Position numbers and translations under genes: made by a program | Shown here: positions 24,712-33,667 of the stretch, in pieces | Numbering within the stretch: the first letter of the stretch is position 1 | Layout of the letters: the number at the start of each line of letters is the position of its first letter | Assembly: GCA_052145115.1 (NCBI GenBank) | Contig: JBKQPG010000033.1 | Span: forward strand, 1-64,000 | DNA: 64,000 nucleotides | Source: CAIVVT01 sp052145115 | Lineage (GTDB): Bacteria; Acidobacteriota; Terriglobia; Bryobacterales; Bryobacteraceae | Reading direction: 5' to 3' | The notes under the pieces: model-generated | Database searches by the model: none | Told to the model about the DNA's origin: nothing | The model's input: only the letters and a program-made list of their open reading frames with translations

Positions 24712-25218
24712 TCATTGGCTCCATGCCTTCTGAAGCGACGTTTCTTGGTAGTATCGTTGGGCAATCGCTAGATACGTATCAGGTTTGATTTCTTCCGGGA
24801 ATTCAGGCCCATACGTGCAGAGCAGTTTTTCGATTCGCTGGTGCAGATCGCTCTTGAAATACGATTCACCCTGCAGCATGAACTCCAGCACGGCTCTCAT
24901 TCTCAAAGTCGCTACGACCGCCTCTCTTGTACTTTTACTTTCGGCCATCGCTCTTGCGGCATTCTCGGATATTTGATCTTTGATTTGAGCAATTTTGGAT
25001 TTGAGGGGTTCTGCCGAGTTCTGTATTACAGCAGTAATATCGTCACCCTTTAGATAATTAACAACTTGTGCGGCTAATGCTTCCGCCGAATCCCTCTCCA
25101 TTGAAATCGAATACTGAGATTCTAGTCTACAGAACAGACAAACCGATATGTATCGGAAGCCCCTATCAAAGGACCGGATCAGCCTCTTTTCGATCATTCT
25201 CTTGAACGGCCACCACAT
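24712..25218 (-). CDS. Hypothetical protein, AT-rich orphan
   Basis: A 168-residue protein of unknown function. The N-terminus is basic and aromatic (MWWPFKRMIEKRLIRSF); the rest is predicted helical, with a coiled-coil-like section AEPLKSKIAQIKDQISENAARAMAESKSTREAV. GGAG 9 nt before the ATG supports the start. It is 22 bp from the next small gene and unlike the flanking GC-rich genes in codon use, so horizontal acquisition is likely. No catalytic motif is visible. Confidence 0.6.
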   Translation of the reverse strand: MWWPFKRMIEKRLIRSFDRGFRYISVCLFCRLESQYSISMERDSAEALAAQVVNYLKGDDITAVIQNSAEPLKSKIAQIKDQISENAARAMAESKSTREAVVATLRMRAVLEFMLQGESYFKSDLHQRIEKLLCTYGPEFPEEIKPDTYLAIAQRYYQETSLQKAWSQ

Positions 25219-25347
25219 GAAAAATATCTCCTTGTTGCTCGAATCTCTCCCGCGGCTAATTATATTGTCGCACTACAAGTCCACATTACTTTCATTCGGA
25301 CGATAAGACCACCGTTCATGAGAAATGCAGGCTGGCCCGCGGGCGGA

Positions 25348-27825
25348 TCATAACATGATCGTGATGCGATATACGCCCTCGACGGGCGCGTGGAGCGTCT
25401 GGCTGCCGACGCGCGCAGTGACTGCGTATTCCATCAGCGGGACGGGCACTGCCGGAGCTTCCAGCCGCGCCTGCCACGATCTCCGGCCGAGCAGGCTGAA
25501 GGGTCGTTCGGTCCACGTTGCCGAGCCGGCGGCGCGGGTGCGGAGAACCACGCCGGAGACCGCTGCGGCAACAGGCACGATGGCGAGAACGCGGACCTTG
25601 TCGCCGGTGTGAAGCATCGTCGGGCGCACGGGAACGATGAGGCGCGGAGGCGTCTCGGAGTCGGGCGCGCGGGCGGCGGCGACGGCGGGCGCGACTTCGG
25701 GCGGCATTGCGTCGATGAACTCGGCCATCGAGAGCGGCAGGCGGTCGAGGGCGAGGCGCGAGAACTTGTTCTGCAGCGAGGCGAGCGTGCCGAGGTCGTT
25801 GCGCGTGGCGACGGCGCCGTGAAAGCGGAGGATGGCGGCGCGGACTTCGGGCGCGAGCTTGAGCCAGATGGGCAGGCCCTCGGTTTCGACCAGCGCCTTG
25901 GCCTCGTCGGTTTTCTTCGCGGCGCGCAGCTCCTGGGCGTGTTTCAGGACCTCGTTCAGCGACTGGGCAAGGATCCAGGCCTCGCCGTAGTGGGTCATGA
26001 ACTCGACGGTACGAGTGAGGTGCTCGAGGCGGTCCCGCTCGACGGGCGGGGCGGAGTCGACGAGGGCGCGCAGGTCCACGGCGGCCTGGCGTTGGGCGGA
26101 GCGCATTTCGGGCGTGACGTGGGAGTCGTTCCAGTATTTGAAGCCCTCGTCGTAGTCGCCGGAGAACTCGTTGGTGACGACGTGGCCGTCCTTGAATTCG
26201 TTGGTGCCGGTGCGCATGAACTGCTGCTGCCTGTCCGCCGCGGCGAGGATCTCGCCGTAGCGCCGGGCGCGGTCGCCGGAGGCCTGCGAGCGGGCGAAAG
26301 CGGCGTAGTGGGCGTCGGGCGTGTAGGATTTGTCCCACATGGCGCGGGCGAAGAAGGTGGCGGTGGGGTCGACGATGCGATGGCGCCAGTGGATGCCGAG
26401 CATTCCCTGGCAGCCGTAGCCGGCGGAGAGGTCGACGTCGCGGTGGAAGCGGTTGACGTGGAGCTGCAGGAGCCACATCGAGGGGTCGTCCTCGAGCCAG
26501 GGGATGGGCCAGCGCTCGCGCGAGCCGAGCTGGTCGAAGACCTCGTGGACGGGGTCCCAGCCGAGGGTGTCGCTGAGACAGGAGAAGACGATGTCCTCGG
26601 GCAGGACCTTGTGCAGCTCGGCGAAGTGGCGCGCGACGCCGCCCCAGCCGCTGATGACGAGGCGCTTGGAGGGCGCGTGGCGGCGCAGGAAATCGTGGGC
26701 GATGTTGAAGGCGGCCGTGGGCAGGGGGATGCCTTCCTTGCGGCTGTCCCAGTTGGCGCCCTCGTCCTCCCAGAGCCAGACGTGGTCGACTTCCGGGTAC
26801 GAGGTCAGAAGGTTGTCGAGGCGGGCCTCGAGGAGCTTGCGACCGGTGTAGGAAGAGGGGTCCCAGCGCGGGCGGCGGTGCGGGTCGGCTGAGCGGGCTT
26901 CGGGCGGCAGGGCGCGGTACGTTTCGTCGGGGATCTGGTAGGGCTCGAAGCCGATGCCGGTGCGCAGACCAAGTTGCTTGGCGTACGTAAGGGCGCGCCG
27001 GAGCATCTTCTCGGTGCACTCCGCGATCTCCCAGGGATTGCGGCCGAGACGGGTGGCGTCGGAGCCGAAGACTTCGCCGTCGTAGTAATTGGCCGAGCCC
27101 ATGCCGTAGCGCGAGGTGCGCTGAGGCAGGTAGCCCCAGCGGTTGGAGGCGGTGTTGTCGAGGTAGGCGAGATGCGCGGCGCCGGCGAATTCGAAGTTGA
27201 GGTAGCTTTCGGCCCATTGCCCTGCGGTGGTGTAGACGTGCATGCCGAAGGTGTTCATCCTCATGCGCAGCATGGATTCGAAGTAGGCGCGGAAATCCTC
27301 TTCGTTGTAGATGGTGATGCAGTTGAGGAAGTCGGGCCAGGGGAGCAGGCCGCGGGTGGAGAAGCGCGGGTCGCCGAGCCAGGACTGGCCGGCGGCGGGG
27401 ACGATCAGCTCGCGCGCGGGTTCGGGCGGATAGTTTTCGCCGTCGATGCCGAAGACCGCGCCCTGGCGTTCGAGGAATTCATAGACCGCGAACAGCAGCG
27501 CGCGCGGGGTCGCGCCGCGCAATGCCACATTGGAGCCCGACGCGCGGATCTCGTAGCTTTCTTCATGCGCGAGGCCGCTCTTGTTGATGCGCAGGACGAT
27601 AAGCCGGTCGCCGGGCGCGGCGGCCTCGCCGGGGTTCTCGAAACGGACCTCGGCCAGGAGGCGCAGGGAGAGGAGGCCGCGCAGCATCTCGCGCTCGGCG
27701 AGCGTGGGCGGGGCGGAGGCGCTGACTTTGATGCGCGAGCCGGCCGCGGCGTCGAGCGGCCAGAGCGTGGCGCCGAGCAGCAGAGCACGTTCAAGGAAAG
27801 AGCGGCGGGTATCGGAATCGGGCAT
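25348..27825 (-). CDS. Exported glycoside hydrolase-like protein (GH67 N-terminal / hexosaminidase-like)
   Basis: About 825 residues. It has a Tat signal (SDTRRSFLERALLLGATLWPLDAAAG). The region to about residue 150 resembles the N-terminal alpha/beta domain shared by GH67 and GH20 enzymes (YEIRASGSNVALRGATPRALLFAVYEFLERQGAVFG). A barrel-like section follows, with DPRFSTRGLLPWPDFLN, MRMNTFGMHVY and the acidic VWLWEDEGANWDSR, a plausible active-site strand. A C-terminal beta domain ends RITIML. AAGAGG sits 9 nt before the ATG at 27825; the GTG at 27834 abuts it and is unlikely. The substrate is probably a uronic-acid or hexosamine glycan, but this is inference. Confidence 0.75.
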   Translation of the reverse strand: MPDSDTRRSFLERALLLGATLWPLDAAAGSRIKVSASAPPTLAEREMLRGLLSLRLLAEVRFENPGEAAAPGDRLIVLRINKSGLAHEESYEIRASGSNVALRGATPRALLFAVYEFLERQGAVFGIDGENYPPEPARELIVPAAGQSWLGDPRFSTRGLLPWPDFLNCITIYNEEDFRAYFESMLRMRMNTFGMHVYTTAGQWAESYLNFEFAGAAHLAYLDNTASNRWGYLPQRTSRYGMGSANYYDGEVFGSDATRLGRNPWEIAECTEKMLRRALTYAKQLGLRTGIGFEPYQIPDETYRALPPEARSADPHRRPRWDPSSYTGRKLLEARLDNLLTSYPEVDHVWLWEDEGANWDSRKEGIPLPTAAFNIAHDFLRRHAPSKRLVISGWGGVARHFAELHKVLPEDIVFSCLSDTLGWDPVHEVFDQLGSRERWPIPWLEDDPSMWLLQLHVNRFHRDVDLSAGYGCQGMLGIHWRHRIVDPTATFFARAMWDKSYTPDAHYAAFARSQASGDRARRYGEILAAADRQQQFMRTGTNEFKDGHVVTNEFSGDYDEGFKYWNDSHVTPEMRSAQRQAAVDLRALVDSAPPVERDRLEHLTRTVEFMTHYGEAWILAQSLNEVLKHAQELRAAKKTDEAKALVETEGLPIWLKLAPEVRAAILRFHGAVATRNDLGTLASLQNKFSRLALDRLPLSMAEFIDAMPPEVAPAVAAARAPDSETPPRLIVPVRPTMLHTGDKVRVLAIVPVAAAVSGVVLRTRAAGSATWTERPFSLLGRRSWQARLEAPAVPVPLMEYAVTARVGSQTLHAPVEGVYRITIML

Positions 27826-27904
27826 AGGATGCACCTCTTGGCGGACATCCTATCATCGCGGCTGGCGCGGAAAGACGGAGAATGGCGCACGGAGTGGTTG
27901 CGCG

Positions 27905-28714
27905 TCATCGCATTCGGCCCTTATAAGATACGGCGAGCAGATCGCTGAACTTCTCCAATGCGGCTGAGGGATCGAGTCCATCCAGGCGCAGCGGGTAGTA
28001 GAAGTGGTGACACACGACCTTCGTGCTTGGCCAAATCGGGACGTGAATGCCGCCGGTCCCTACGACCAGTTGATAATCCGCGGACGGAACTCCTGCGACG
28101 AGCACCAAGAGGCACCCGATGCTAAATGCGACCTTGAACCACCCTTCAGATGGCAAAGGCGCAGGGCCGGGTTCGGAGGCCTCCCGTGGGTATTTGATCC
28201 ACTTATTTCGTTGGCTGAGTGAGAAGAGTGCACGACCCTCATAGGGCTGCCAGCCGGCCAGCACATGTACATACTGCGGTACTGCCTCGCGCAGCTCAGT
28301 AAGCTGCCGGGGAATGTGGGCGGGGATCTCGAACATTCCCTCAATACGATCAATGACACATGCGGTCTTTAGTGCCCATCGGCTGAAGGTTAACCGGCGT
28401 GGAGGACCTTGCAGGGAGCTGAGGTCAGCTTTTTCCTTAATCCCGACAATCCATGGCTTGATGGCGCCCTCCAGGTCGGACATCCATCCGGAGTTGCAGC
28501 TTCCGCAGACATCCCCACATGTAAGGGAGTCGTACCGGTGCTTTCTGGTGTCCTCCAGGGTGTCATCTTCAAATGACCGGCGGTCCAGCACGATGCGTTC
28601 CTGGCCAGCCTGGAGTTCATCCAGCCAGGTCTTAGCAAAGACATGCTCCCGAGCACGAATACCGTGGCGGCCACAAAAGAAGCAGTCGATTTTCTTCGGT
28701 GCACCCATCTGCAT
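27905..28714 (-). CDS. HNH-like zinc-binding protein of unknown function
   Basis: Starting from the methionine at 28714 (about 269 residues) the protein opens with a treble-clef pattern: CFFCGRHGIRAREHVFAKTWLDEL, then CGDVCGSCNSGWMSDLE some 50 residues later. Two CxxC pairs and the EHVFAKTW histidine resemble divergent HNH endonucleases. The remainder (ALKTACVIDRIEG, a hydrophobic strand FSIGCLLVLVAGV) matches nothing I recognise. The open frame runs upstream to 28864, but those 50 residues look non-conserved. It lies between xylB and a glycosidase-like gene with moderately lower G+C, so it is probably a cargo gene. Nuclease activity is inferred, not shown. Confidence 0.65.
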   Translation of the reverse strand: MQMGAPKKIDCFFCGRHGIRAREHVFAKTWLDELQAGQERIVLDRRSFEDDTLEDTRKHRYDSLTCGDVCGSCNSGWMSDLEGAIKPWIVGIKEKADLSSLQGPPRRLTFSRWALKTACVIDRIEGMFEIPAHIPRQLTELREAVPQYVHVLAGWQPYEGRALFSLSQRNKWIKYPREASEPGPAPLPSEGWFKVAFSIGCLLVLVAGVPSADYQLVVGTGGIHVPIWPSTKVVCHHFYYPLRLDGLDPSAALEKFSDLLAVSYKGRMR

Positions 28715-28875
28715 TTCAATTGTAGGGAATATGCGAGATGGCACTTCTCTTAGCAGGGGCAATGGAACCGTGGCTTGAATGCGGCTGAATCTCCTAATCC
28801 AGGGACGACACACGCATTGCCCTCGCGCCGCAGGGTGGCGGCGAAAGATCGCTTCGTCGTTCATGTTCTTCTACG

Positions 28876-28891
28876 GCTGAGGGCCCTCAGC
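28876..28891. repeat. 16-bp perfect palindrome over the xylB stop codon
   Basis: GCTGAGGGCCCTCAGC is fully self-complementary and includes the xylB stop codon. With no loop it may act as a protein-binding site or a weak 3' hairpin; no T-run follows. Confidence 0.4.
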
Positions 28892-30386
28892 GCATCTGGT
28901 TGATGATGCCGTAGAAGGGCTTGAGCGTCGGGTAGAGGACGCTGTAGGCCTCGTAGCCGCGCTGGTAGACGGCGGACTCGTGAGGCGAGGGGATGAGGCA
29001 GTCGACCTCGCGGATGCAGGCTGCGCAGACCTCGTCGACAGACTTGTAGGGGCCGTCGCCGGCGAGCGCGAGCAACGCCGCGCCGTAGGCCGAGCCTTCC
29101 TTGTTTTTCAAGGTCGAGACGCCGGTGGAGAAGATGTCGGCCAGCATCTGGCGCCAGAAGAGACTGCGCGCGCCGCCGCCGGAGAGGCGCACGGCGTGGA
29201 TGTCGAGGCTCATGTCCTCGTGAATGATGGAGAGGCAGTCGCGCAGGCTGAAGCTGACGCCCTCGATGAGGGCGCGGATGAGGTCGGCGCGGGTGTGCTT
29301 GTTGGTGATGCCGATCCAGCCGCCGCGGGCGTAAGGGTCGAGATGCGGGGTGCGCTCGCCCATGAGGTAGGGCAGCCAGTAGAGGCCGTGGCTGAGCGGC
29401 GGGGCGGTGGCGGCTTCGGCGGTGAGGGCGTCGTAGTCGGCGCCGGGGGCGAGATTGTTGCGGAACCACTGCAGGCTGAGGCCGGCGCCCTGGGTAACGC
29501 CCATGACGTGCCACTTGCCCTTGACGGCGTGGCAGAAGGTGTGGACGCGGCCCTTGCGGTCGTACTGCGGGCGGTCGAGAAAAGCGAAAACGACGCCGGA
29601 GGTGCCGATGGTGCAGGAGGCGATGCCGGGCGCGACGATGCCGTTGCCGATGGCGCTGGCGGCCTGGTCGCCGGCGCCGCCGACGACGGGCGTGGCTTCT
29701 TTGAGGCCGGTGGCTTTGGCGGCGGCCTTGGTCACCTTGCCGGTCACTTCTACCGACTCGTGGAGCTTGGGGAGCAGCGCCTTGTCGAGCTTGAGGCGCT
29801 CGATCATTTCGGTGGACCAGCGGCGGCGCACGACATCGAGCAGGCCGGTTCCGGAGGCGTCGGAGACCTCGGTGGCGTGCTCGCCGGTGAGGCGGAAGCG
29901 GATGTAATCCTTGGGCAGGAGAAACTTGCGCGCCTTGTCGAAGTTGGCCGGCTCATTGTCGCGGACCCAAAGCAGCTTGGGGAGCGTAAAGCCGGTCAGC
30001 ATGGGGTTGGCGGTGAGCGTGACGACATCGTCGCGGCCGACGGTGGCGTTCACTGAATCCACTTGCGCCTGGCTGCGTTGGTCGCACCAGATCAGCGAGG
30101 GGCGGATGACCTCGCCCGCGGCGTCGAGCAAAACGAGGCCGTGCATCTGGCCGGAGAGGCCGACGGCCTTGACGTCGTCGCCCTTGGCGCCGGCGGCCTG
30201 GAGCACGCCCTGGACGGCCTTCTGAGCGGCGTCCCACCAGTTGCGGGGCTCCTGCTCGGCCCAGCCGGGGCGCTCCATTTTCATGTCGTCGTGCGGGGCG
30301 GTGAAGCCCGCCGCGACGGCACCCTTGTCGTCGATCAGCAGAGCGCGGCTGCCGCCGGTTCCGATATCCAGGCCAAGCCAGTACAT
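28887..30386 (-). CDS. xylB: Xylulokinase (FGGY family)
   Basis: It phosphorylates D-xylulose with ATP, feeding the pentose phosphate pathway. The FGGY fold is plain: MYWLGLDIGTGGSRALLIDDKG at the N-terminus, GLSGQMHGLVLLD for sugar binding, VVGGAGDQAASAIGNG for the second domain and LSGGGARSLFWRQMLAD near the C-terminus. I start at the ATG at 30386, 7 nt after GGAGG, giving 499 residues, standard for XylB. It lies 38 bp after the ROK kinase gene and is probably co-transcribed with it. No xylose isomerase is visible nearby. Confidence 0.9.
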   Translation of the reverse strand: MYWLGLDIGTGGSRALLIDDKGAVAAGFTAPHDDMKMERPGWAEQEPRNWWDAAQKAVQGVLQAAGAKGDDVKAVGLSGQMHGLVLLDAAGEVIRPSLIWCDQRSQAQVDSVNATVGRDDVVTLTANPMLTGFTLPKLLWVRDNEPANFDKARKFLLPKDYIRFRLTGEHATEVSDASGTGLLDVVRRRWSTEMIERLKLDKALLPKLHESVEVTGKVTKAAAKATGLKEATPVVGGAGDQAASAIGNGIVAPGIASCTIGTSGVVFAFLDRPQYDRKGRVHTFCHAVKGKWHVMGVTQGAGLSLQWFRNNLAPGADYDALTAEAATAPPLSHGLYWLPYLMGERTPHLDPYARGGWIGITNKHTRADLIRALIEGVSFSLRDCLSIIHEDMSLDIHAVRLSGGGARSLFWRQMLADIFSTGVSTLKNKEGSAYGAALLALAGDGPYKSVDEVCAACIREVDCLIPSPHESAVYQRGYEAYSVLYPTLKPFYGIINQMR

Positions 30387-30424
30387 GGAAGTGCCTCCTT
30401 CGCGCGGTCGACCAGGACCGCCTG

Positions 30425-31369
30425 TCATCCAGCCGCGACGGGCTGCGCCGCTTCGAGGAACGGCAGATAGGCCGCGCCGTACAAGCCCGCTTCGTTGCCC
30501 AACAGCGCCTTCTCGATGCGCGTTTCGGTGGTGCGGAAGGTAAAGCTGCGCCGGCGGGCCTCGGCGAACATCGACGGGGCGAAGAGGTCCCAGGCGGGCA
30601 GCGGGCCGCCGCTCAACAGGTACAGCGGGGCATTAAAGATGTTGACCAGGTTGCCGATGGCGATGCCGAGCGCGGCGCCCATGGCCTCGAAGACGCGCTT
30701 GGCTTTCGCGGCCTCTTCGGCGCTGCCCTGAGTGGCGATTTCGAAGACCTGCTTCGAGCTGAGGTTCTCGCCGAGCTGGAGCAGGCGGGCCATGGCGGTG
30801 ATGGCCGTTGCCGAGGCGTGCTTTTCGAGGCAGCCGGTGTTGCCGCAGCCGCACGGATTGCCGGTGGGAACGACGGTCATGTGGCCGAGCTCGCCGGCCA
30901 TGCCGAGGAAGCCGCGCATGACGTGGCCGTTGACGATCACGCCGCCGCCGATGCCGGTGCCGAGCGTCAGCAGAACCAGGTCGTCGACCTCCTTGCCCGC
31001 GCCGAGCCACTTTTCGCCGAGCGCGGCGGCGTTGGCATCGTTTTCGAGGATCACGGGCGTGCCGAGGCGGCGGCTGATCTCGTCGCGCAGCGCGACGCCC
31101 TCGAGGGAAGGCAGGTTGTTGGAGTTGGCGATGATGCCCTCCTTCATGCGGATGAAACCAGCCACGGCCACGCCGACGCCGGCCAGGTCGTCCTGGCCAA
31201 ACTGCTCCTGCAGCACGCGGATGGAGGCGACGATGTCGTCGATCACCGCGTCGCGGCCCTCTTTGAGGTTGGTCGATCCCGAGTGTTTGCCCAGGATTTT
31301 GCCGTCTCTGCCGACGGCGGCGGCGCGGAGATTGGTGCCGCCGAGATCAACGCCGATGGAGTATTGCAT
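30425..31369 (-). CDS. ROK family sugar kinase (glucokinase-like)
   Basis: About 314 residues. The ATP-binding loop is YSIGVDLGGTNLRAAAVG; the sugar-binding and catalytic segment is VILENDANAAALGEKW; and the ROK zinc motif appears as GCGNTGCLEKHASATA, with the GHM histidine upstream (AGELGHMTVV). All of this marks a catalytically competent ROK hexokinase, and the ENDANAA sequence favours glucose or a close analogue. There is no N-terminal helix-turn-helix, so it is a kinase and not a repressor. I use the ATG at 31369 rather than 31399. It is upstream of xylB in the same direction. Confidence 0.88.
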   Translation of the reverse strand: MQYSIGVDLGGTNLRAAAVGRDGKILGKHSGSTNLKEGRDAVIDDIVASIRVLQEQFGQDDLAGVGVAVAGFIRMKEGIIANSNNLPSLEGVALRDEISRRLGTPVILENDANAAALGEKWLGAGKEVDDLVLLTLGTGIGGGVIVNGHVMRGFLGMAGELGHMTVVPTGNPCGCGNTGCLEKHASATAITAMARLLQLGENLSSKQVFEIATQGSAEEAAKAKRVFEAMGAALGIAIGNLVNIFNAPLYLLSGGPLPAWDLFAPSMFAEARRRSFTFRTTETRIEKALLGNEAGLYGAAYLPFLEAAQPVAAG

Positions 31370-31432
31370 CGCTTGCGCCACGAAGCCGCATGATATCAAA
31401 CCACGTGGCCGAGGCTATGCCGGCGCCGGGCT

Positions 31433-33526
31433 TCAGCGTGAAGAAGAAGCGTCGCCGGAGAGGCCGAGTACCTTCAACAGGAAGGCGTATTCGAAGGCCG
31501 TCTCGCGGTACTTCTCATAGCGGCCCGAAGCGCCGAAATGGCCTGCGCCCATGGTGGTCTTGAGCAGGAGTCGATTGGGGCCGCAATCGAGCGAGCGCAG
31601 GCGGGCCACCCACTTGGCCGGTTCCCAATAGCTGACCCGGGGATCATTCAGGCCCGCGGTCACGAGCAGGTGCGGCCAGGCGGCGGGGCGCAAGTTGTCA
31701 TAGGGCGACCAGGCGCGGATGGAGCGATAGTGCTCCAATTCCGAGGGGTTGCCCCACTCCTCATACTCGCCGACGGTCAGCGGCAGGGTCGGGTCGGACA
31801 TCGTGTTGAGGACGTCGACGAACGGGACCTTGGCGATGGCCGCGGCGAAGAGGGCCGGCCGCAAATTGAGCACAGCGCCGATCAGCAGTCCGCCGGCGCT
31901 GCCGCCCAAGATGGCGAGAGAACGGGGACTGGTGTAGCCGGCGGCGATGAGCGCCTCGGCGGCGGCGATGAAGTCGGTGAAGGAGGTCATCTTGTTGGCC
32001 ATCCGACCGGCCTCATGCCACTGCTTGCCCAGGTCGCCGCCGCCGCGAATGTGGGCGATGGCATAGACGAAGCCGCGGTCAAGGAGCGAGAGCCGCAGGG
32101 GGGAGAAGGCGGGCTCGATGCTGTGGCCGTAGGCGCCGTAGCCATAGAGCAGGGCGGGGTTGGAACCGTCCTGGCGCAGGCCCTTGCGATAAACCAGGGA
32201 GATCGGCACTGGCGTGAGGTCGGGCGCGGTGGCGTGGATCCGCTCGGTGATGTAGTTGGCGGGGTCGAAGCCGCCCAGGACCGGCTCGCGTTTCAGCAGG
32301 GCGAGGGTGCGGGCGTGCAGATCGTAGTCGAACGCGGTCTCGGGCGTGGTGAGGGAGGAATAGTTCAGGCGCAGCAGCGAGGTGTCGAAATCGCCCCGCT
32401 CGTCCACGCTGACCGAGTAGACGGATTCGGGCAGCGCGACCAGGTGTTCCAGGCCGGTCGCGAACTCGCGGATACGAATGTGCGGCAGGGCGTCGAAGCG
32501 CTCGGTGACGATGAGGAAGCCGGCCACGGCATCCACGGCTTCGATGGTCACGCCGTCGCGCGCCGGAATCTCCTCGCGCCAGTTCTCGCGGGCGGGATTC
32601 TGCACCGGGGCCGAAACAAGTCGGAAGTTAGGCGCGCCGTCGCTCGTGCGGATGTACCAGCGGCCGACGTGGTGCGTGGCGTCCAGCTCGACGCCCTGAA
32701 CGCGGGGGACGATCGGTTGGAAGGCGCCTCCGGGCTGGTCCGAGCCCAGTGCGCGGACCTCGGAAGTCGTATGGCTATGGATTTCCAGCAGCAGGAAGGC
32801 GCGGTCGCGGGTGCGGCTGATATCGACTTCAAACCGCTCGTCGGTCTCGTGGTGCAATTCCACGTCGCCGGCCGGGTCGTCGCCCAATGTGTGGCGGAAG
32901 ACCTTGAAGGGCCGGCGCGCGGCGTCCAGGATGTTGTAGAAAAACGTCCGGTTGTCGGCCGCCCATTCGAGCGAGTAATACGTGTTCGAGATGCGGTCGG
33001 GCAGCACGACGCCGGTCCGCAGGTCCTTGACGAAGATCGTGAAATCCTCGTCGCCGACGGTGTCGACCGACCAGGCCAGCAGCGTGTGATCGGGGCTCGG
33101 CTCGAAGACGCCGAGCTGGAAATAGGCGTGGTCTCCGGCCAGGGCATTGGCATCGAGCAGCAGCTCTTCTGCTCCGCCAGAGGCCAGCTTGCGGCAGTAC
33201 AGCTTGTACTGCTGGCCGGCCAGAGTGCGCGAGTAATACAGCCAGGGCCCGCTGCGCAGCGGCGCCGAGGAATCGGTTTCCTGAATGCGGCCGACGATTT
33301 CGCGGTACAGGCGTGCTTCGAGCTGCGCCGCGTCGCGCATTTGGGCCCTGGTCCAGGCATTCTCGGCCTCGAGGTAGGCGCGCACCTCGGGGTTCGCTTT
33401 TTCGCGCAGCCAGAAGTAGTCGTCCCCACGCGTTTCGCCATGTTGGACAATCGTGTGGGCGCGGCGTGGCGCCATGGGCGGCGCCGCCGGGTCCAGGGCG
33501 GGCGGCGGCGTATTGTTGGGGTCCAT
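31433..33526 (-). CDS. ptrB: S9 prolyl oligopeptidase family (oligopeptidase B)
   Basis: A 697-residue serine peptidase that cleaves short peptides, typically after basic residues. The N-terminal beta-propeller starts with GETRGDDYFWLREK. The catalytic domain carries YGYGAYG, the HIRGGGDLGKQWHEAG segment, the nucleophile in LGGSAGGLL, the acid in TAGLNDPRVSYWEPAKW and the histidine in MGAGHFG. The order and length match oligopeptidase B. There is no signal peptide, so it is cytoplasmic. It is divergent from the oxidoreductase at 33668. The gene stands 63 bp upstream of the ROK kinase and may share its transcript. Confidence 0.92.
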   Translation of the reverse strand: MDPNNTPPPALDPAAPPMAPRRAHTIVQHGETRGDDYFWLREKANPEVRAYLEAENAWTRAQMRDAAQLEARLYREIVGRIQETDSSAPLRSGPWLYYSRTLAGQQYKLYCRKLASGGAEELLLDANALAGDHAYFQLGVFEPSPDHTLLAWSVDTVGDEDFTIFVKDLRTGVVLPDRISNTYYSLEWAADNRTFFYNILDAARRPFKVFRHTLGDDPAGDVELHHETDERFEVDISRTRDRAFLLLEIHSHTTSEVRALGSDQPGGAFQPIVPRVQGVELDATHHVGRWYIRTSDGAPNFRLVSAPVQNPARENWREEIPARDGVTIEAVDAVAGFLIVTERFDALPHIRIREFATGLEHLVALPESVYSVSVDERGDFDTSLLRLNYSSLTTPETAFDYDLHARTLALLKREPVLGGFDPANYITERIHATAPDLTPVPISLVYRKGLRQDGSNPALLYGYGAYGHSIEPAFSPLRLSLLDRGFVYAIAHIRGGGDLGKQWHEAGRMANKMTSFTDFIAAAEALIAAGYTSPRSLAILGGSAGGLLIGAVLNLRPALFAAAIAKVPFVDVLNTMSDPTLPLTVGEYEEWGNPSELEHYRSIRAWSPYDNLRPAAWPHLLVTAGLNDPRVSYWEPAKWVARLRSLDCGPNRLLLKTTMGAGHFGASGRYEKYRETAFEYAFLLKVLGLSGDASSSR

Positions 33527-33667
33527 CCCCTCCTATTTTGACGGTTCGCCAGCGCACGGTTAGCGGCGTGGAGGCAGTGGCACCTGGCGGAAGCGCCGGC
33601 CGCACATCTGCGCCACGAATGGAAGCGTGGTCGCAGTGCAAGCCAGACTGCTAGGATAGCGTCTGTC

